NCBI GenBank assembly: GCA_964017045.1 | Contig: OZ024811.1 | Coordinates: 12,491,818-12,555,817 of the forward strand | Direction: 5' to 3' | From: Omphiscola glabra | Taxonomy: Eukaryota > Mollusca > Gastropoda > Lymnaeidae | DNA length: 64,000 bases | In this document: one piece after another, positions 10,728 to 22,865 of the stretch | How the letters are laid out: the number at the start of each line of letters is the position of its first letter | Numbering within the stretch: the stretch's first letter is position 1 | Notes under the pieces: model-generated | Seen by the model: only the letters and a program-made list of their open reading frames with translations | What the model was told of the DNA's origin: nothing | Database searches by the model: none | Position numbers and translations under genes: made by a program

Positions 10728-11316
10728 AAGAATGTCCCTTATTATTGCATTGTGGTGCTGCCCCTGCACCCAGCTGCCAAGGCGGAGTCGATATCGATTG
10801 TTTTACTCTTCCTGTTTTTACTGCAAAAAACAAAACAAAACAATAAACACTCCCACTTCCTGATATTAAAATTTTATTTAAAGCCTGTTTTTTTTTTTTT
10901 AATGGAATACGTTCACAAAGGAAAATAATATTTATTTTCGGAAAGAGCATAGCGGGTTGGTGCATATCATTTCCGCTTTCATATCATTTGTCGTTGTCAT
11001 GGTTTGGCTGAGTAAACATGGATCGGATGACGTCACGGTGATTTGAGAGGAAAGAAATTGTTCAGAGTTAAAGTATACATTTTATTGCAAAAACTATATG
11101 CTTGGATCTGTTTTCAGCAACCCTACTTCAGTTACTGGAATCGAGTTTAGAAACAACAAACATGATTTGAGGACCAACCCAAAGGGATAAAAGTAGGCGG
11201 CAACCACGGGCAAGCTACTCAGTTTATATAAAAAAAATTAAAATTTAGCGTAGCCAATTAGAACATTTTTGTAGAATTAACATTTATAGCAATGATTTTT
11301 AAAAACATGTTTTGAG
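10728..11316. other. Non-coding
   Basis: No gene or further repeat was recognised. Confidence 0.4.
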
Positions 11317-11758
11317 TGCCGCAACCCCTTGATAGCACTGCGACCCCTTGATAGCACTGCGACCCCTTGATATCACTGCGACCCCTTGATAGCACTGCGA
11401 CCCCTTGATATCACCGCAACCCCTTGATATCACCGCAACCCCTTGATAGCACTGCGACCCCTTGATAGCACTGCGACCCCTTGATATCACCGCAATCCCT
11501 TGATATCACTGTGACCCCTTGATATCACTGCGACCCCTTAATAGCACTGCGACCCCTTGATAGCACTGTGACCCCTTGATATCACCGCAACCCCTTGATA
11601 TCACCGCAATCCCTTGATAGCACTGCGACTCCTTGATAGCACTGCGACCCCTTGATATCACCGCAACCCCTTGATAGCACTGCGACCCCTTGATAGCACT
11701 GCGACCCCTTGATATCACCGCGACCCCTTGATAGCACTGCGACCCTTTGATAGCACTA
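11317..11758. repeat. Minisatellite, 19-bp unit, two interleaved variants
   Basis: About 23 copies of CCCCTTGATAGCACTGCGA. Two unit types alternate irregularly (ATAGCACTGCGA and ATATCACCGCAA), showing that variant units have spread within the array. Confidence 0.92.
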
Positions 11759-13240
11759 ACCACGTTTATAGTTTAAAAAAAAAAAAGACTTACATTTCAT
11801 AATTTATGCAAAACCATTTCACAGCAAATCAATTTTGGCGACACTTACTCCAATGGTTAAAATTAGATACTCGTCACTTCATTTCCGAAACATTGAGATT
11901 CTACATCTAACAAGTTGTACCGTGAAAAGATTACAGAATTTCAGTGGCAGCTATCGATTTTAAATTTTATCAGAAAAAAATCACCTTAACAACAACAACA
12001 AAAAAAAAAAAATAAATTAAAAAAAAAATTAAAAAAAAATAAATCAAAATGATAAAATAAATTAATTTATAAATAAATACGAAAAGAAAATTAATTTTAA
12101 AAAAAAGAGCTTTGCTGCTGACATCTACCAATGGGATCATACTACTTTTTTAAAATTTATTATTATAGCTGTAGTATAGTGCTAGTGTACTTCCTATTAT
12201 TAAAAAAACTAGCACGATATAGCAGAGTAGCATTTCATTTTCAAAATAAAAGTTGGTAAAAATACGATGAAAAGTGGCCGTTAAAAAAAAACAAAAAAAA
12301 ACCAGACGCTCTCCAGCGATCCTCGGCTTATGTGTCAAGCGACCCCCGACGTGCTCGCGATCCCCATTTTGGGTAGGACTGAATTAATTTCTTTAGATTT
12401 CTTTTTATTATATTTAATAACACTACTACTGATTAAATCCATTGAACGACCACTGAATATGTAATTACGTGATTATAAAAAGTGATATCTAATTAAATCA
12501 AATGATATGCATAATCCAGAGGTCGTAAGCACGATATAAGTTATAACCTTGTTTGAGTTGGTGACAATTACATTTTTTTTTTTAAAAGGTAGGCCCTGGG
12601 GTAAATCCACCTGTTGCGCCATGGTAAATATGGTACTAATGGGTATAAGGAGGCATTTCAGAGACCACCTCGATGGTAGCGTAGGAATACAGCGCAAAGT
12701 TGCTTATGCTCTTAAATATAGATTGGTGCGTTAAAAACGATACATTTCAAAGGAAGTTCCTTGACTCGTACACATATTTAGAATTCAGAAGAAAGAAATT
12801 GATTTATCGAACACCAACTTTACAGTAATTAAAACAATAGCGATACATTCAGATAAAATCGATATATTGAACAAGAACTCTGATACAGCCAAGCAATATC
12901 TATACCTTAATCCAACAAAACACGGACACTTCTAAAACTGCTCCATACAAAATCATATCGATAAGAAAAAAATAATATCGATACGAAAATTACAAAATCG
13001 ATACAACTTTGTAACCGCACGTGAACGCGACCCGTATAAAAACACATGGCTTGACCTACAGGTGTGGAGTATGGGTGTGGGGGGGGGGGGGTGCGAGACC
13101 ACATCAGGTGAGTCTATTGAAAATAGTTAACGTTGGACAATCCTTAAGTTAAGTCAGTTCTAAATTATGACTTAAGAGGGAATGATTTATGGTGTGTGTT
13201 GATAATAGGTCTACTCTAAACACAGTAGAGAATAGGCGAA
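11759..13240. other. AT-rich non-coding
   Basis: No gene was recognised. The stretch holds A-rich tracts (11997-12110), a T-rich stretch near 12571-12583 and a G tract (13079-13092). Confidence 0.45.
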
Positions 13241-13244
13241 ACAA

Positions 13245-13350
13245 AAGTATGGGAAAACCCGAAAAAAAAAGGACGCAATAAAACAAGGAACGTGTCGGCA
13301 AGAAGCCTTCTTCAGCGAACAAACAACAGTAAAAACAATGCAAAATAAAA
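13245..13350 (-). repeat. Dispersed repeat, copy 1 (possible Penelope-like end)
   Basis: The block with GAACGTGTCGGCAAGAAGCC and TCTTCAGCGAACAAACAACA recurs in diverged form at about 41600-41700. On the minus strand it reads CTGAAGA, a short stem, then CGACACG, which resembles the degenerate hammerhead-type motif seen in Penelope-like element ends. That identification is tentative. Confidence 0.4.
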
Positions 13351-13966
13351 CTTAACACTTAACTGCACGTATTGCCGTTACAAATTAAGGCACGTCATCG
13401 CTGATATTTTATAAATCGCCAATGGCGATATTTTACACGCGAAGATGACCAAAGCAATATTTGACGTGGGGATATGGCCGAGACAATATTTGACATGGGA
13501 AGACGACCGCCTTCTCTGGAGTTTTTAACTGAGGGTTTGACGTGTATTTAGATGGGTGGGCGACCAAGCTTAACGAGTCCTATCCACCAAGGGGTGGTGG
13601 TGTTGCTGTTTGCTTGTCTATGTTTTTGCTGGGGGGGGGGGGATATTGAACACCAATCCACAATTTTTTGAATTGACTTGTTTTGACCATCCAGACGCTA
13701 TTATTTTTATTGCAAGATGATTAATGACCGGTGAACTTATCGGATGACCTACGATTGACAAACATACGAGGAAAAGGCGTAGGAAAGGTGTGACTGAGGT
13801 GTGTGTGTTGGGGGGGGGTAGTCCAACATGGCCCTGCATTTTTTGGGTCTATATACTGAGGGGCGTCATTTTCGGACTAGGAGGTTGTTTTTATTTAGAG
13901 CGGGGTGAGGCCAAAATCTTAGCCTGCCCCTGGTGGCACCAACCATGGCTACGCCGCTGTTACTAG
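13351..13966. other. Non-coding
   Basis: A GATATTTTACACG / AATATTTGACGTGGG motif recurs about three times between 13408 and 13505. A G tract lies at 13631-13642. No gene is visible. Confidence 0.4.
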
Positions 13967-14110
13967 GGCATCAATGATTGACAATGTTACTAAAACTTAC
14001 TTGGTCCTCTATGATGAACGCATAGTAAACCGTAATCAATGATTGACAATGTTACTAAAACTTACTTGGTCGTCAATGGTGAACGCTTAGTACAACGTAA
14101 TCAATAATTT
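13967..14110. repeat. Tandem duplication, ~65-bp unit
   Basis: Two full copies and a partial one contain ATCAATGATTGACAATGTTA followed by CTAAAACTTACTTGGTC. Confidence 0.8.
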
Positions 14111-14243
14111 GAACACTTACAAGACTTAAACTGAGCTGACGTTAACGACCAACTACTCACCAAGGCGCTCAACCCTTTGTACACGTGACGTTTATGTCAG
14201 TTTTTTTGCACACGTCACCTTCTTCCTCATCCTCGCTATCTTC

Positions 14244-15400
14244 TTAGCTGTTCTCATTCCAACTGGAGCATAGGCCACCCACAATACCTTTCCATCTGTC
14301 CCTGTCCTGGGCTATCTTTGCTAGTTCAGACCAGCTTATCTTCATTCTCTTCATCTCTGTCTCTACTCCTCTCTTCCATGTGGCTCTTGGTCTTCCTCTT
14401 TTCCCTGTACCTTGAGTATTCCAGTCCAGGGCCTGTCTTGTGATGCTAGTGTTTGGTTTCCTTAATGTGCGCCCTATCCATGTCCATTTTCCCATTTTTA
14501 TCTCCGTCTCCACCGAACACTTGATGTCCTCTCCCAAAGGACAGTGTTACAAATTAGTGTCAAACAATCTTATCTTGAGGATCCTTAGCAAGCATCTGTT
14601 TACAAAAACTTGCAGGTTTTTTAATGTTTGTTTTTGTTTTTCTCCACGTTTCACAGCCATACAGAAGAAGTGCTTTGACATTTGAATTGAATATTTTTAA
14701 CTTTGTTTTTGTCAGTATTTCACTTGAGTTCCAGATGTTTCGCATGGCATTGAATGCTTATCTGGCCCTTTGGATCCTAAACTTTATTTCCTCATCTGTG
14801 CCACCATTTTTATTTATGATGCTTCCAAGGTATGTAAAAGTCTCAAATTTTTCAAGGGAAGCTCCTCTCAGGTTTATCCCAATGACACCATCATCCACTG
14901 CAAGAGTCGCTCCTCTCGGGTTTATCCCAATGACACCATCATCCACTGCAAGAGTCGCTCCTCTCAGTTGTATCCCAATGACACCATCATCCACTGCAAG
15001 AGTCGCTCCTCTCAGGTTTATCCCAATGACACCATCATCCACTGCAAGAGTCGCTCCTCTCAGGTTTATCCCAATGACTCCATCATCCACTGCATTTATT
15101 CTTAAGGTCTTGGTTGTCCCTTTATTTATGCTAAGTCCAACTTGCTGGGATACAGAGTCAAGTTTTGTTGTTTCTCATGCATTTGTTTATGGCTATGTGA
15201 TTACAGTGTAATGTCATCTGCAAAATCCAAATCCTCCAACGGTCCGAAAGGTTGTCCCCTGGATTCCATTTTTCCCTTCCCGTGCTGTTTCTCTCATTAT
15301 CCAGTCAATGGATAACAGAAAGAGGAATGGTGAGAGCAGGAATCCCTGTCGAACTCCAGATTCATCCATAATTTTTTCCCATACTGTGTTGTTTAAGTCA
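14244..15400 (-). pseudogene. LINE reverse transcriptase C-terminal half
   Basis: Read on the minus strand in broken frames, the domains appear in the expected order. SGVRQGFLLSPFLFLLSIDW is RT motif 4-like. LDFADD is the catalytic FADD variant of YADD, around 15227. Then come SQQVGLSINKG, FTYLGSIINKNGGTDEEIK, NVKALLLYGCETW, and the tail KWTWIGRTLRKP, ITRQALDW, KRGRPRATWKRG and QDRDRWKGIVGGLC. This is the familiar non-LTR retrotransposon ORF2 end (clade not assigned). It contains frameshifts, stops and a tandem insertion and is not functional. The 5' half is missing. Confidence 0.85.
14862..15095 (-). repeat. 48-bp in-frame minisatellite inside the LINE
   Basis: Five copies of a 48-bp unit encode a 16-residue repeat (DDGVIGINLRGATLAV) on the minus strand, directly upstream of the FTYLGS motif. 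Because 48 is a multiple of three, the array preserves the LINE frame. Such a repeat is not a normal part of the domain. Confidence 0.85.
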
Positions 15401-15469
15401 ATGGGAGGAGGGGGGCATCATTATAAAATTCCACAACCCCACTCTTTGAAAATAAAGTAAATACACTTT

Positions 15470-15572
15470 CTTTTTCAGAGACTAAATGTCTTAATTTCTC
15501 TTTATCTCTCTTTTTCTCTCTAAAAATCTCTTTCTCTCCCTCTCTCTCTTTATCCCTCTCACTCTCTTTTGA
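15470..15572. repeat. CT-rich microsatellite
   Basis: A CTCTTT/CTCTCT-rich tract with interruptions. Confidence 0.8.
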
Positions 15573-15830
15573 TTGATTGATTGGATACTTCTATAGCGCT
15601 GGTATCCATGCTACCTTAGCGTGCTCACTGCGCTCTGGTTTCATCAAATCTATTAAACAAAAAAGTCTTTAAACGTTTCCTAAATGATTTTCTGGCCTTT
15701 TCAGTACTCCCAAAAAGATGGAGGCAAAATATTCCATAACTTTGGCGCCACCGCTTCAAAACACATGTGTTCATCCACACTGGGAATTTTCAGTAAGGAC
15801 TGAGGTTCTTTAAGGTTACATGTTTCTCTC
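15573..15830 (-). pseudogene. LINE 3' fragment with structured tail
   Basis: The minus strand reads VDEHMCFEAVAPKLWNILP, then, with interruptions, a FKDFF-like end. This resembles the APKLWNSLP...FKxxLKTFLF tail of LINE ORF2. The tail contains GAGCGCAGTGAGCACGC and ends in a GATTGATTGATT run at 15569-15582. It is a dead fragment. Confidence 0.6.
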
Positions 15831-16931
15831 TCTCTCCCTTCTTCCCCCCCCCCTCTCTCCTTGTCTCCTCTTTTCTCCCCCAATATGGGGCGAAATATGT
15901 TTGAAATCGACTTAAGACTTAAGGGTGCGGAAAATCAAGAGCGGGTTGGACGCTGCAAAACGGTTTAAGAGATCTAGTTTAATTGTAAGTATTATTTAGA
16001 GCTGCGCTGTGAGGTAGGCACTACCATCTAAAGAGCACAGTCAAGGTAAATGATTTGGAATGTTAAAAATGTTAATTGTGATTAGATATAAATGAAATAG
16101 TTAACAGCCTGCAAAACAATATTGTGTGTTTGAAGTGCAAACGTAATTTTTATGTTTTAATTTGGAGAGGCGTGAGGTGGATTGTAAGGGGCCTCAAAAT
16201 TTAATTACCTAGGGCCGCTTGTTTGCTAAATTACACCCTGGCTACATATTACATTAAAAAAATACCACAATGTCATTAACAGCCCCCCTACCCTAACCCC
16301 CACTCGCAGACACTCTTTGAAACATTTTTTAGAGACAATAATTATTCTTGCTGGCATAATCTCATTTAACACGACAGGTGAAAGAAATCTGGTCACATGC
16401 CGTTCGTCGAGTGCATGCCGGGTTGGGGTGAAATGAATCATCGAATTTTTTAAAATCATTTATCATTATTATTTAATAATAAAAAAGAAAAAAAGTAAAC
16501 TCATATTCACAAGAGTGACTTATTGGCTGACTTAGTTGAAGTACTTGGTCAAAAGGACATATTTTTGTGCCATATGATATGTGCTTAGGGGGTGAGTGAT
16601 CCTATCTGGGATAAATCTCTGTACCGTGACATCGGAAGGTGATCAATTAATTATTGATTTAATTGGTTTGGTGATAGTCCATTCTTTAGAATGTGGGGCT
16701 CCATGTTTGAAAACCACCAAGTTCTATTGATTTAAAAAAAAGACTCCCCCCCCCCCCCCAACAACAACAACAAATTGTACTCAGTACCGTCGTGTGACTT
16801 TGGGAGGCCCCCCCCCCCCGCCCCACCACTCTTTGTGTCCCATGCACTCTTAGTTGATATAGTTTGCTTTTATTCAACCACAACTTTGGGGCCACTTGCA
16901 TATCCGAGGTTCACGCGACGGCCGTGTTTGT
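15831..16931. other. Non-coding with C tracts
   Basis: C tracts lie near 15845-15853, 16745-16759 and 16808-16819. A weak APKLW-like trace on the minus strand near 16880 may be a further LINE scrap. No gene is visible. Confidence 0.35.
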
Positions 16932-17570
16932 TCTAGGCCCATGTTGATATATATCGGTACATATTTTACGATGTACTAGGCCCATATTGATATATATCGG
17001 TACATATTTTACGATGTACTTGGCCCATGTTGATATATATCGGTACATATTTTACGATGTACTAGGCCCATGTTGATATATATCGGTACATATTTTACGA
17101 TGTACCAGGCCCATGTTGATATACATCGGTACATATTTTACGATGTACTACCACATGTTGATAAACATTGAAATATATTTTTACGATGTACTAGGCTCGT
17201 GTTGATATACATTGGTATATATTTTACGATGTACTAGGCCCATGTTGATATACATTGGTATATATTTTACGATGTACTAGGCCCATGTTGATATATATTG
17301 GTATATATTTTACGATGTACTAGGCCCATGTTGATATATATTGGTATATATTTTACGATGTACTAGGCCCATGTTGATATACATTGGTATATATTTACGA
17401 TGTACTAGGCCCATGTTGATATACATTGGTATATATTTTACGATGTACTAGGACCATTTCGATATACATTGGGACATATTTTACCATGTACTAGGACCAT
17501 TTCGATATACATTGGGACATATTTTACGATGCACTAGTCCCATGTTAACATACATTGGCATATAATTTAA
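16932..17570. repeat. Minisatellite, 43-bp unit
   Basis: About 15 copies carry TAGGCCCATGTTGATATA and ACATATTTTACGATGTAC. The first five use ATCGGTACAT and later copies use ATTGGTATAT, a clean variant boundary that shows blockwise amplification. Confidence 0.93.
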
Positions 17571-17713
17571 CTGGATTTGAGCCAAAATGAAATCAAATGT
17601 ATTCTTTAAAAAAAATCACTACTATTACATCTGGTAGACAGGTACAACAGTTATCGATTACGCCATTGACACTGTCTTTAAATTGTAAGAAATATCTGAA
17701 AACAGTTAATGGG

Positions 17714-17966
17714 AGACACAGAGGCTGAGTTTTAGTGGTCGACACAGAGGCTGAGTTTTAGTGGTCGACACAGAGGCTGAGTTTTAGTGGTCGACACAGA
17801 GGATGAGTTTTAGTGGGCGACACAGAGGCTGAGTTTTAGTGGGCGACACAGAGGCTGAGCTTTAGTGGTCGACACAGAGGATGAGTTTTAGTGGGCGACA
17901 CAGAGGCTGAGTTTTAGTGGGCGACACAGAGGCTGAGTTTTAGTGGTCGACACAGAGGCTGAGTGT
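17714..17966. repeat. Minisatellite, 26-bp unit
   Basis: About ten near-identical copies contain GACACAGAGGCTGAGTTTTA and GTGG(T/G)C. Confidence 0.93.
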
Positions 17967-18217
17967 TTAAGTATAAACCATGGACCTCTTTCTAAAAACC
18001 AGCACACACTTTTAACATCACATTACACAATTACCTGAAAAAAAAGAAATCTCATTGTCTCCAAACGATGAGATTTACACAAAGATATCCGCGTGCGATC
18101 CACTTCCGGTTGTGATAAGTGAAGAAAACACCCATTATTCTCATTCCATTTAATTATAGCGCAAAGTTCCAGTGGATAATTATCTGATTGGTTCATATGG
18201 CTATCCTGGCGGCAGGG

Positions 18218-18410
18218 GAGTGGTTCTCAACTTTCCCAATGCCGTGACCCTTAAATGCAGTTCCTCATGTTGTGTCGACCCCCTCATCTATAAAATTATT
18301 TTCGTTGCTACTTCCTAAATATGTTATTTCCAATGGTCTTATGCGACCCCTGTGTAAGGGTCGTTTGACCTCCCCCCCCCCAAAGGAGTGAAGCTTAGGG
18401 TTTCTAAATT
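18218..18410 (+). mobile_element. SPIN-like hAT MITE
   Basis: The left end GAGTGGTTCTCAACTTTCCC is followed by AATGCCGTGACCC, CAGTTCCTCATGTTGTG, AAAATTATTTTCGTTGCTAC and GCGACCCCTGTGTAAGGGTC. The right end is diverged around a C tract, so the boundary is approximate. No target duplication is recognisable. Confidence 0.75.
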
Positions 18411-18487
18411 CTAGCTCCACTCACTTATGTTCCTTTCTTCTGAGCTTTCTTTGCGTTTGGGACTTGTTCCCATTCTTATTCTTCTCT

Positions 18488-18780
18488 TTTCTTTCACACA
18501 CACACACACATCCATCCATCCCTTTGGCGCTACAACCCTTGTGGGGCTTTGGCCTGCCTCATTACTCCCTTTCACTCAGACCTAACTAATGCTTTTCTTT
18601 TCCATGCCTTGATTCCCAGTTCTAGACCTTTTTCCACATCATCAATCCATCTAAGAAAGAACTGCCTTTGTGCCACACACACACATACATACACACACAC
18701 ACAAACACACACACACTAACACGCACACGCACATACACGTACACGCACACACACACACACACACAAATATATATATAATA
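18488..18780. repeat. (CA)n microsatellites flanking a LINE scrap
   Basis: CA-rich runs at about 18496-18510 and 18675-18765, then an AT run to 18787. Confidence 0.8.
18511..18678 (-). pseudogene. LINE ORF2 C-terminal scrap
   Basis: The minus strand reads FLRWIDDVEKGLELGIKAWK, then RKALVRSE, a stop, and QAKAPQGL. The family normally has a tryptophan where the stop now stands (TGG to TGA). It belongs to a different LINE family from the copy at 14244. Confidence 0.7.
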
Positions 18781-19350
18781 TATATAAATGCAAATTTAAT
18801 TTATACTTAAGGAATATTTTTTGTATGCTACACTAAAGAATGCATTTGCCAGTACATTGGACTTTGTATTCTGTATTAAAAAAATGATTAAAGCTAAACC
18901 TATATTGTTTTTTTTGCACAAATTGTTTGTGTCCCATTCACATAACTTAGGGCCTATAAGTCCGGTCCTAGGTGGTGTGATTTTCTGTCATACCAACCCG
19001 CTATGGGGTACTTAAGAGTCCACCGTTAAATTTAAATCTCACGTAAGCAAAAAGCCGTTCCATTACCGTTTAATTCCTGCACTGCCCTGAGGGGCCAAAC
19101 ACATCGGTGTTCGGTAAACAGTGCGATTCTATGCTGCCGGAGATTCGCCTGACAAAATAATGGACTCTTCAGGCGACAACACAATGGGCTCTTCGGGTGA
19201 CGACATAATGGGCTCTTTCAGTGACAGCACAATGGCTACTTGAATGACCATATAATGTTTGATTTGAGAATGTTGTTGCCATAGTGCACCGGTCTATAGC
19301 ATCATTAATGTAGCCAGTGTAGAGGCTCACACGTGTCCAGGTACTGATGG
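18781..19350. other. Non-coding
   Basis: GGCTCTT(C/T) and GACGAC/GACAAC motifs recur near 19159-19235. No gene is visible. Confidence 0.4.
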
Positions 19351-19572
19351 ACTAAAGAGTACTGTCATGTTTGTGAGGTAGACTAAGAGGGTACTGTCGT
19401 GTTTGTGAGGTAGACTAAGAGGGTACTGTCATGTTTGTGAGGTAGACTAAGAGAGTACTGTCGTGTTTTTAAGATAGACTAAGAGGGTACTGTCGTATTT
19501 GGGAGATACAATAAGTGGGTACTGTCATGTTTGTGAGATATACTGAAAGAGTACTGTCGTGTTTGTGAGATA
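19351..19572. repeat. Minisatellite, 32-bp unit
   Basis: About seven copies contain GTACTGTCGTGTTTGTGAGG and TAGACTAAGAGG. Confidence 0.88.
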
Positions 19573-19609
19573 GATAATATTTTCGATTGAAGGAATGACT
19601 GATAAAGTG

Positions 19610-19840
19610 TTTTGACAGAGTGGTAGACAGAGTGGAAGACAGAGTGGTGATTGGCTAAGGGGTAGAAAGAGTTGTATACGACAGAGCAATTGACAGGGTG
19701 GTGGACATAGTGTTAGACAGAGTGGTATAAGACAGAGTGTTTGATAGATGGCATACAAAGTGATTGACAGATTTGTAGACAGGGTCATTGACAGAGTGGT
19801 AGACCGGTTGGTAGACAGATTGGTAGACAAGAAGATTGAA
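19610..19840. repeat. Degenerate GTGGTAGACAGA repeats
   Basis: AGAGTGGTAGACAGA-like units recur irregularly at 12-22 bp spacing. Confidence 0.65.
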
Positions 19841-19984
19841 GGATTAAATGATTTTCCACCCCCCCCCTTTTTTCCCCCACAGAATTTCTAGTATCGTAAA
19901 TAGTCACACACACTGACAGACACATATTGAGGGTCAGACTCATAGTGACAGAGATAATAAATGGAATTTTAATATATATCATGT

Positions 19985-20166
19985 CAGACATATTGTTTGA
20001 ATTTTAGACCCATTGGTTGAATGCCAGACACATGGATTGAATGTCACACACATATATTGAATTTCAGACACATACTTTGAATTTCAGACACAGTTTGAAT
20101 TTCAGACATAGTTTGAATTTCAGAAATATTGATTAAATTTCAGAGACGCGGTTTGAATTTCAGCCA
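19985..20166. repeat. Degenerate minisatellite, ~18-24 bp
   Basis: TTGAATTTCAGACACAT-like units recur about eight times with length variation. Confidence 0.7.
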
Positions 20167-20167
20167 C

Positions 20168-20353
20168 ATAATAATAATAATAAGTATTATTAGTTGTCTT
20201 ATATAGCCCGCGCTGTACATACAAATTCAAGCTATGGTGAGACACACGGTCTGATGTCCAGACGATTGGAAAGACTGATGTTAACCTTTTGGTTTGTGTA
20301 GAAATGCTAAGAGTCGGAGTCCTCCAAAAATAAACGTTGACATTTGATGACAT
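20168..20353 (-). repeat. LINE-tail-like dispersed repeat
   Basis: An AAT run (20168-20182) followed by TATATAGC...GCGCTGTACATACAAA resembles the 3' tails at 2617 and 26691. The adjoining sequence has no recognisable RT motif. Confidence 0.4.
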
Positions 20354-20740
20354 CTTGACTTCAAAGAAATGTTTCTAAACCGTCCAAAAGGTCAGGTCAT
20401 GGACTCCAAGCATCGCCCAAACTCCCCAACCTAACGGAAAAACAAACCAACAAATAACCCAACAACAAACAATTTCAACCTTACGGAAAGATTAGGGTTC
20501 ATGGTTGGACACACCGCAGCCCACCACGTTATTTAATGTGGCCCGCCGGATGTACCACACAACAACAACTTAATACGTCAGTTTGACTAGCGATTGCTCT
20601 CTTACATGGCACAAACTCAGATTTGAAATATAAACACATCTTTTGTGTGTTGTGTGACGGTATTTCGGTGTAGCGGTCCCTCCTATGGACTGATTAAAAA
20701 AAAAAAGGTTTGATTCCATTTAGTAATCTTAATTAAAAAT
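20354..20740. other. Non-coding
   Basis: No gene was recognised. Confidence 0.4.
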
Positions 20741-21350
20741 TGTCACAAAGGTCCAAACTCTCTCTTGTCACAAAGGTCCGATTGTCTCTTTGTCACGAAT
20801 GTCCGATTGTCTCTTTTGTCACAAAGGTCCAAACGTCTCTCTTGTCACAAAGGTCCGATTGTCTCTTTTGTCACAAAGGTCCGATTGTCTCTTCTGTCAC
20901 AAAGGTCCAAACGTCTTTTGTCACAAAGGTCCGATTGTCTCTTTTGTCACAAAGGTCCGATTGTCTGTCTTGTCACAAAGGTCCCATTGTCTGTCTTGTC
21001 ACAAAGGTCCCATTGTCTGTCTTGTCACAAAGGTCCCATTGTCTGTCTTGTCACAAAGGCCCAATTGTCTGTCTTGTCACAAAGGTCCCATTGTCTGTCT
21101 TGTCACAAAGGTCCGATTGTCTGTCTTGTCACAAAGGTCCCTTTGTCTGTCTTGTCACAAAGGTCCGATTGTCTCTCTTGTCACAAAGGTCCGATTGTCT
21201 GTCTTGTCACAAAGGTCCCATTGTCTGTCTTGTCACAGAGGTCCCATTGTCTGTCTTGTCACAAAGGTCCCATTGTCTGTCTTGTCACAAAGGTCCCATT
21301 GTCTGTCTTGTCACAAAGGTCCCATTGTCTGTTTTGTCACAAAGGTCACA
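20741..21350. repeat. Minisatellite, 26-bp unit
   Basis: About 23 copies of a unit containing TGTCACAAAGGTCCCATTGT. The 26-bp period shifts frame each time, so all three plus frames stay open for about 200 codons. These frames have no other coding evidence. Confidence 0.93.
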
Positions 21351-22865
21351 AAGTTTCGAAACGTGTCCTGGATTCCTGGCATAAAATGAAATATAAATCG
21401 TCACGACGCCAGTCTGGGTCATTAGGGAAACGTCCACCATGGCAGGGATTGGTTGGGACATTTATTTAATTCCGTTATTGTATTTCTTGTCAGACTTGTT
21501 TAAAGAGACTTCGTTTAATCGGAGTGCTTTTATCAGAGTGTTGTTTTTGAAAAAAATTTTGTGGAATAGCTTTAATACAGTAAGTGATTTTACCGAGCTC
21601 GTATTATACTAAAGTCATTTGAAATAACAACTTACCTCCTGTCGCACTCACCTCTACTGGAATGTAATGCTTTTGAGAAAGTTATCCTCAGAATTTTTTA
21701 AAATGAATTACAGAAAAACTTGCCCCCCTCCCCCCGCCTATCCCCCCATACCCCACGCCTGCCCCCCCCCCCATACCCCACGCCTGCCCCCCCCCATACC
21801 CACGCCTGCCCCCCGCTTGCTGATAATGCCCCCACAAGTACCGAGGATGCCATCATACTACCCATTGGTAAGACTTTACCATCACCTAGATAGCACTAAT
21901 CTTATGTAATTTAGGCGCCTATTGATTTAACCCACTCCGAAATAAAATACTGTTTGAAGTCTAATGTTGAGGAGTTTAATCAAGGGAAGTCTTTTAAATT
22001 TTTGTTACGACGGATAATAAATTATAAATCCAGTATCCTCCCCCTCCCCCCCACTCCTTTGGAAAAACATGCAAATTTCTCCCCAACAGTGCTATTATAC
22101 AGAGGGTTGCCATAAATAAAACCTTATCTTGTCACCTTAAAATTTTTTTTTTTACGGTAATTCAATGGGGCGTAACTACGTGGACAGGGAGCCGGCAGGG
22201 GTCAGATGTGCGGGTTACCTCCCCTGGTGTAAACTTATCGAAACTATAAATGTTGCTTAGCCTCGAACACCAGACTAGAAGAAGCTCTTCATTTGACAAC
22301 ATAAAACTCGTAAGCGCAAGACCTAAAAATAGAGGCGAGCTTGAAGAACACACACAATGCATTCCATTCAGTAGGAAGCAGTTTGCTGACTTGATCATTA
22401 TCAACCAAGCATTTAATCCTCACTCAGCAACCTCTTAGGGTGACGTTCTCTTTAGACATCAAATGTCGACGTCTGCCTTAACTATAATTCATTCTGACGT
22501 GTTCGTTGTAATTTCATTCCGTCGGGGTGTTTTTCAAAGCTGGCAGCTCCAGTGGGTGTCTTCCTTGGCAATTAATTCATGACGGAGAACATGACGTCAC
22601 GCGATGTCCTACCAGCGGGATGCATCCCGTTGACCGAGTTCCTCCATCTTCAATTAATCAAGCCGTTCATCCCGAAGTAGACCTTCTTTGACGGATGTCG
22701 TCCCACAGTCTCATTAAAGTCTCCAGTCTTGTTAAAATAATGGCCCAGTTTGGCAAGCACCTTGCCTCCATGCACTGACAAGGTTATTTTAGATTCATAG
22801 TCGGCAGCTACATCTGTAAAGCAACTTTTTCCTTGAACTTTTGCTGATTCTAGACATTTCTTAAA
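21351..22865. other. Non-coding with C tracts
   Basis: There are C-rich tracts at 21723-21815 and 22040-22052. No gene was recognised. The remainder is unique-looking sequence. Confidence 0.4.

Noticed and set aside
8090..11758. Regularly spaced repeats that could suggest a CRISPR array
   Set aside because: Units are directly abutting with no unique spacers, there are no cas genes, and the sequence is clearly eukaryotic.
20740..21469. Three overlapping plus-strand frames of about 200 codons with Ser-Gln-Arg-Ser and Cys-His repeats
   Set aside because: A 26-bp minisatellite cycles all three frames. There is no unique domain, start context or codon signal.
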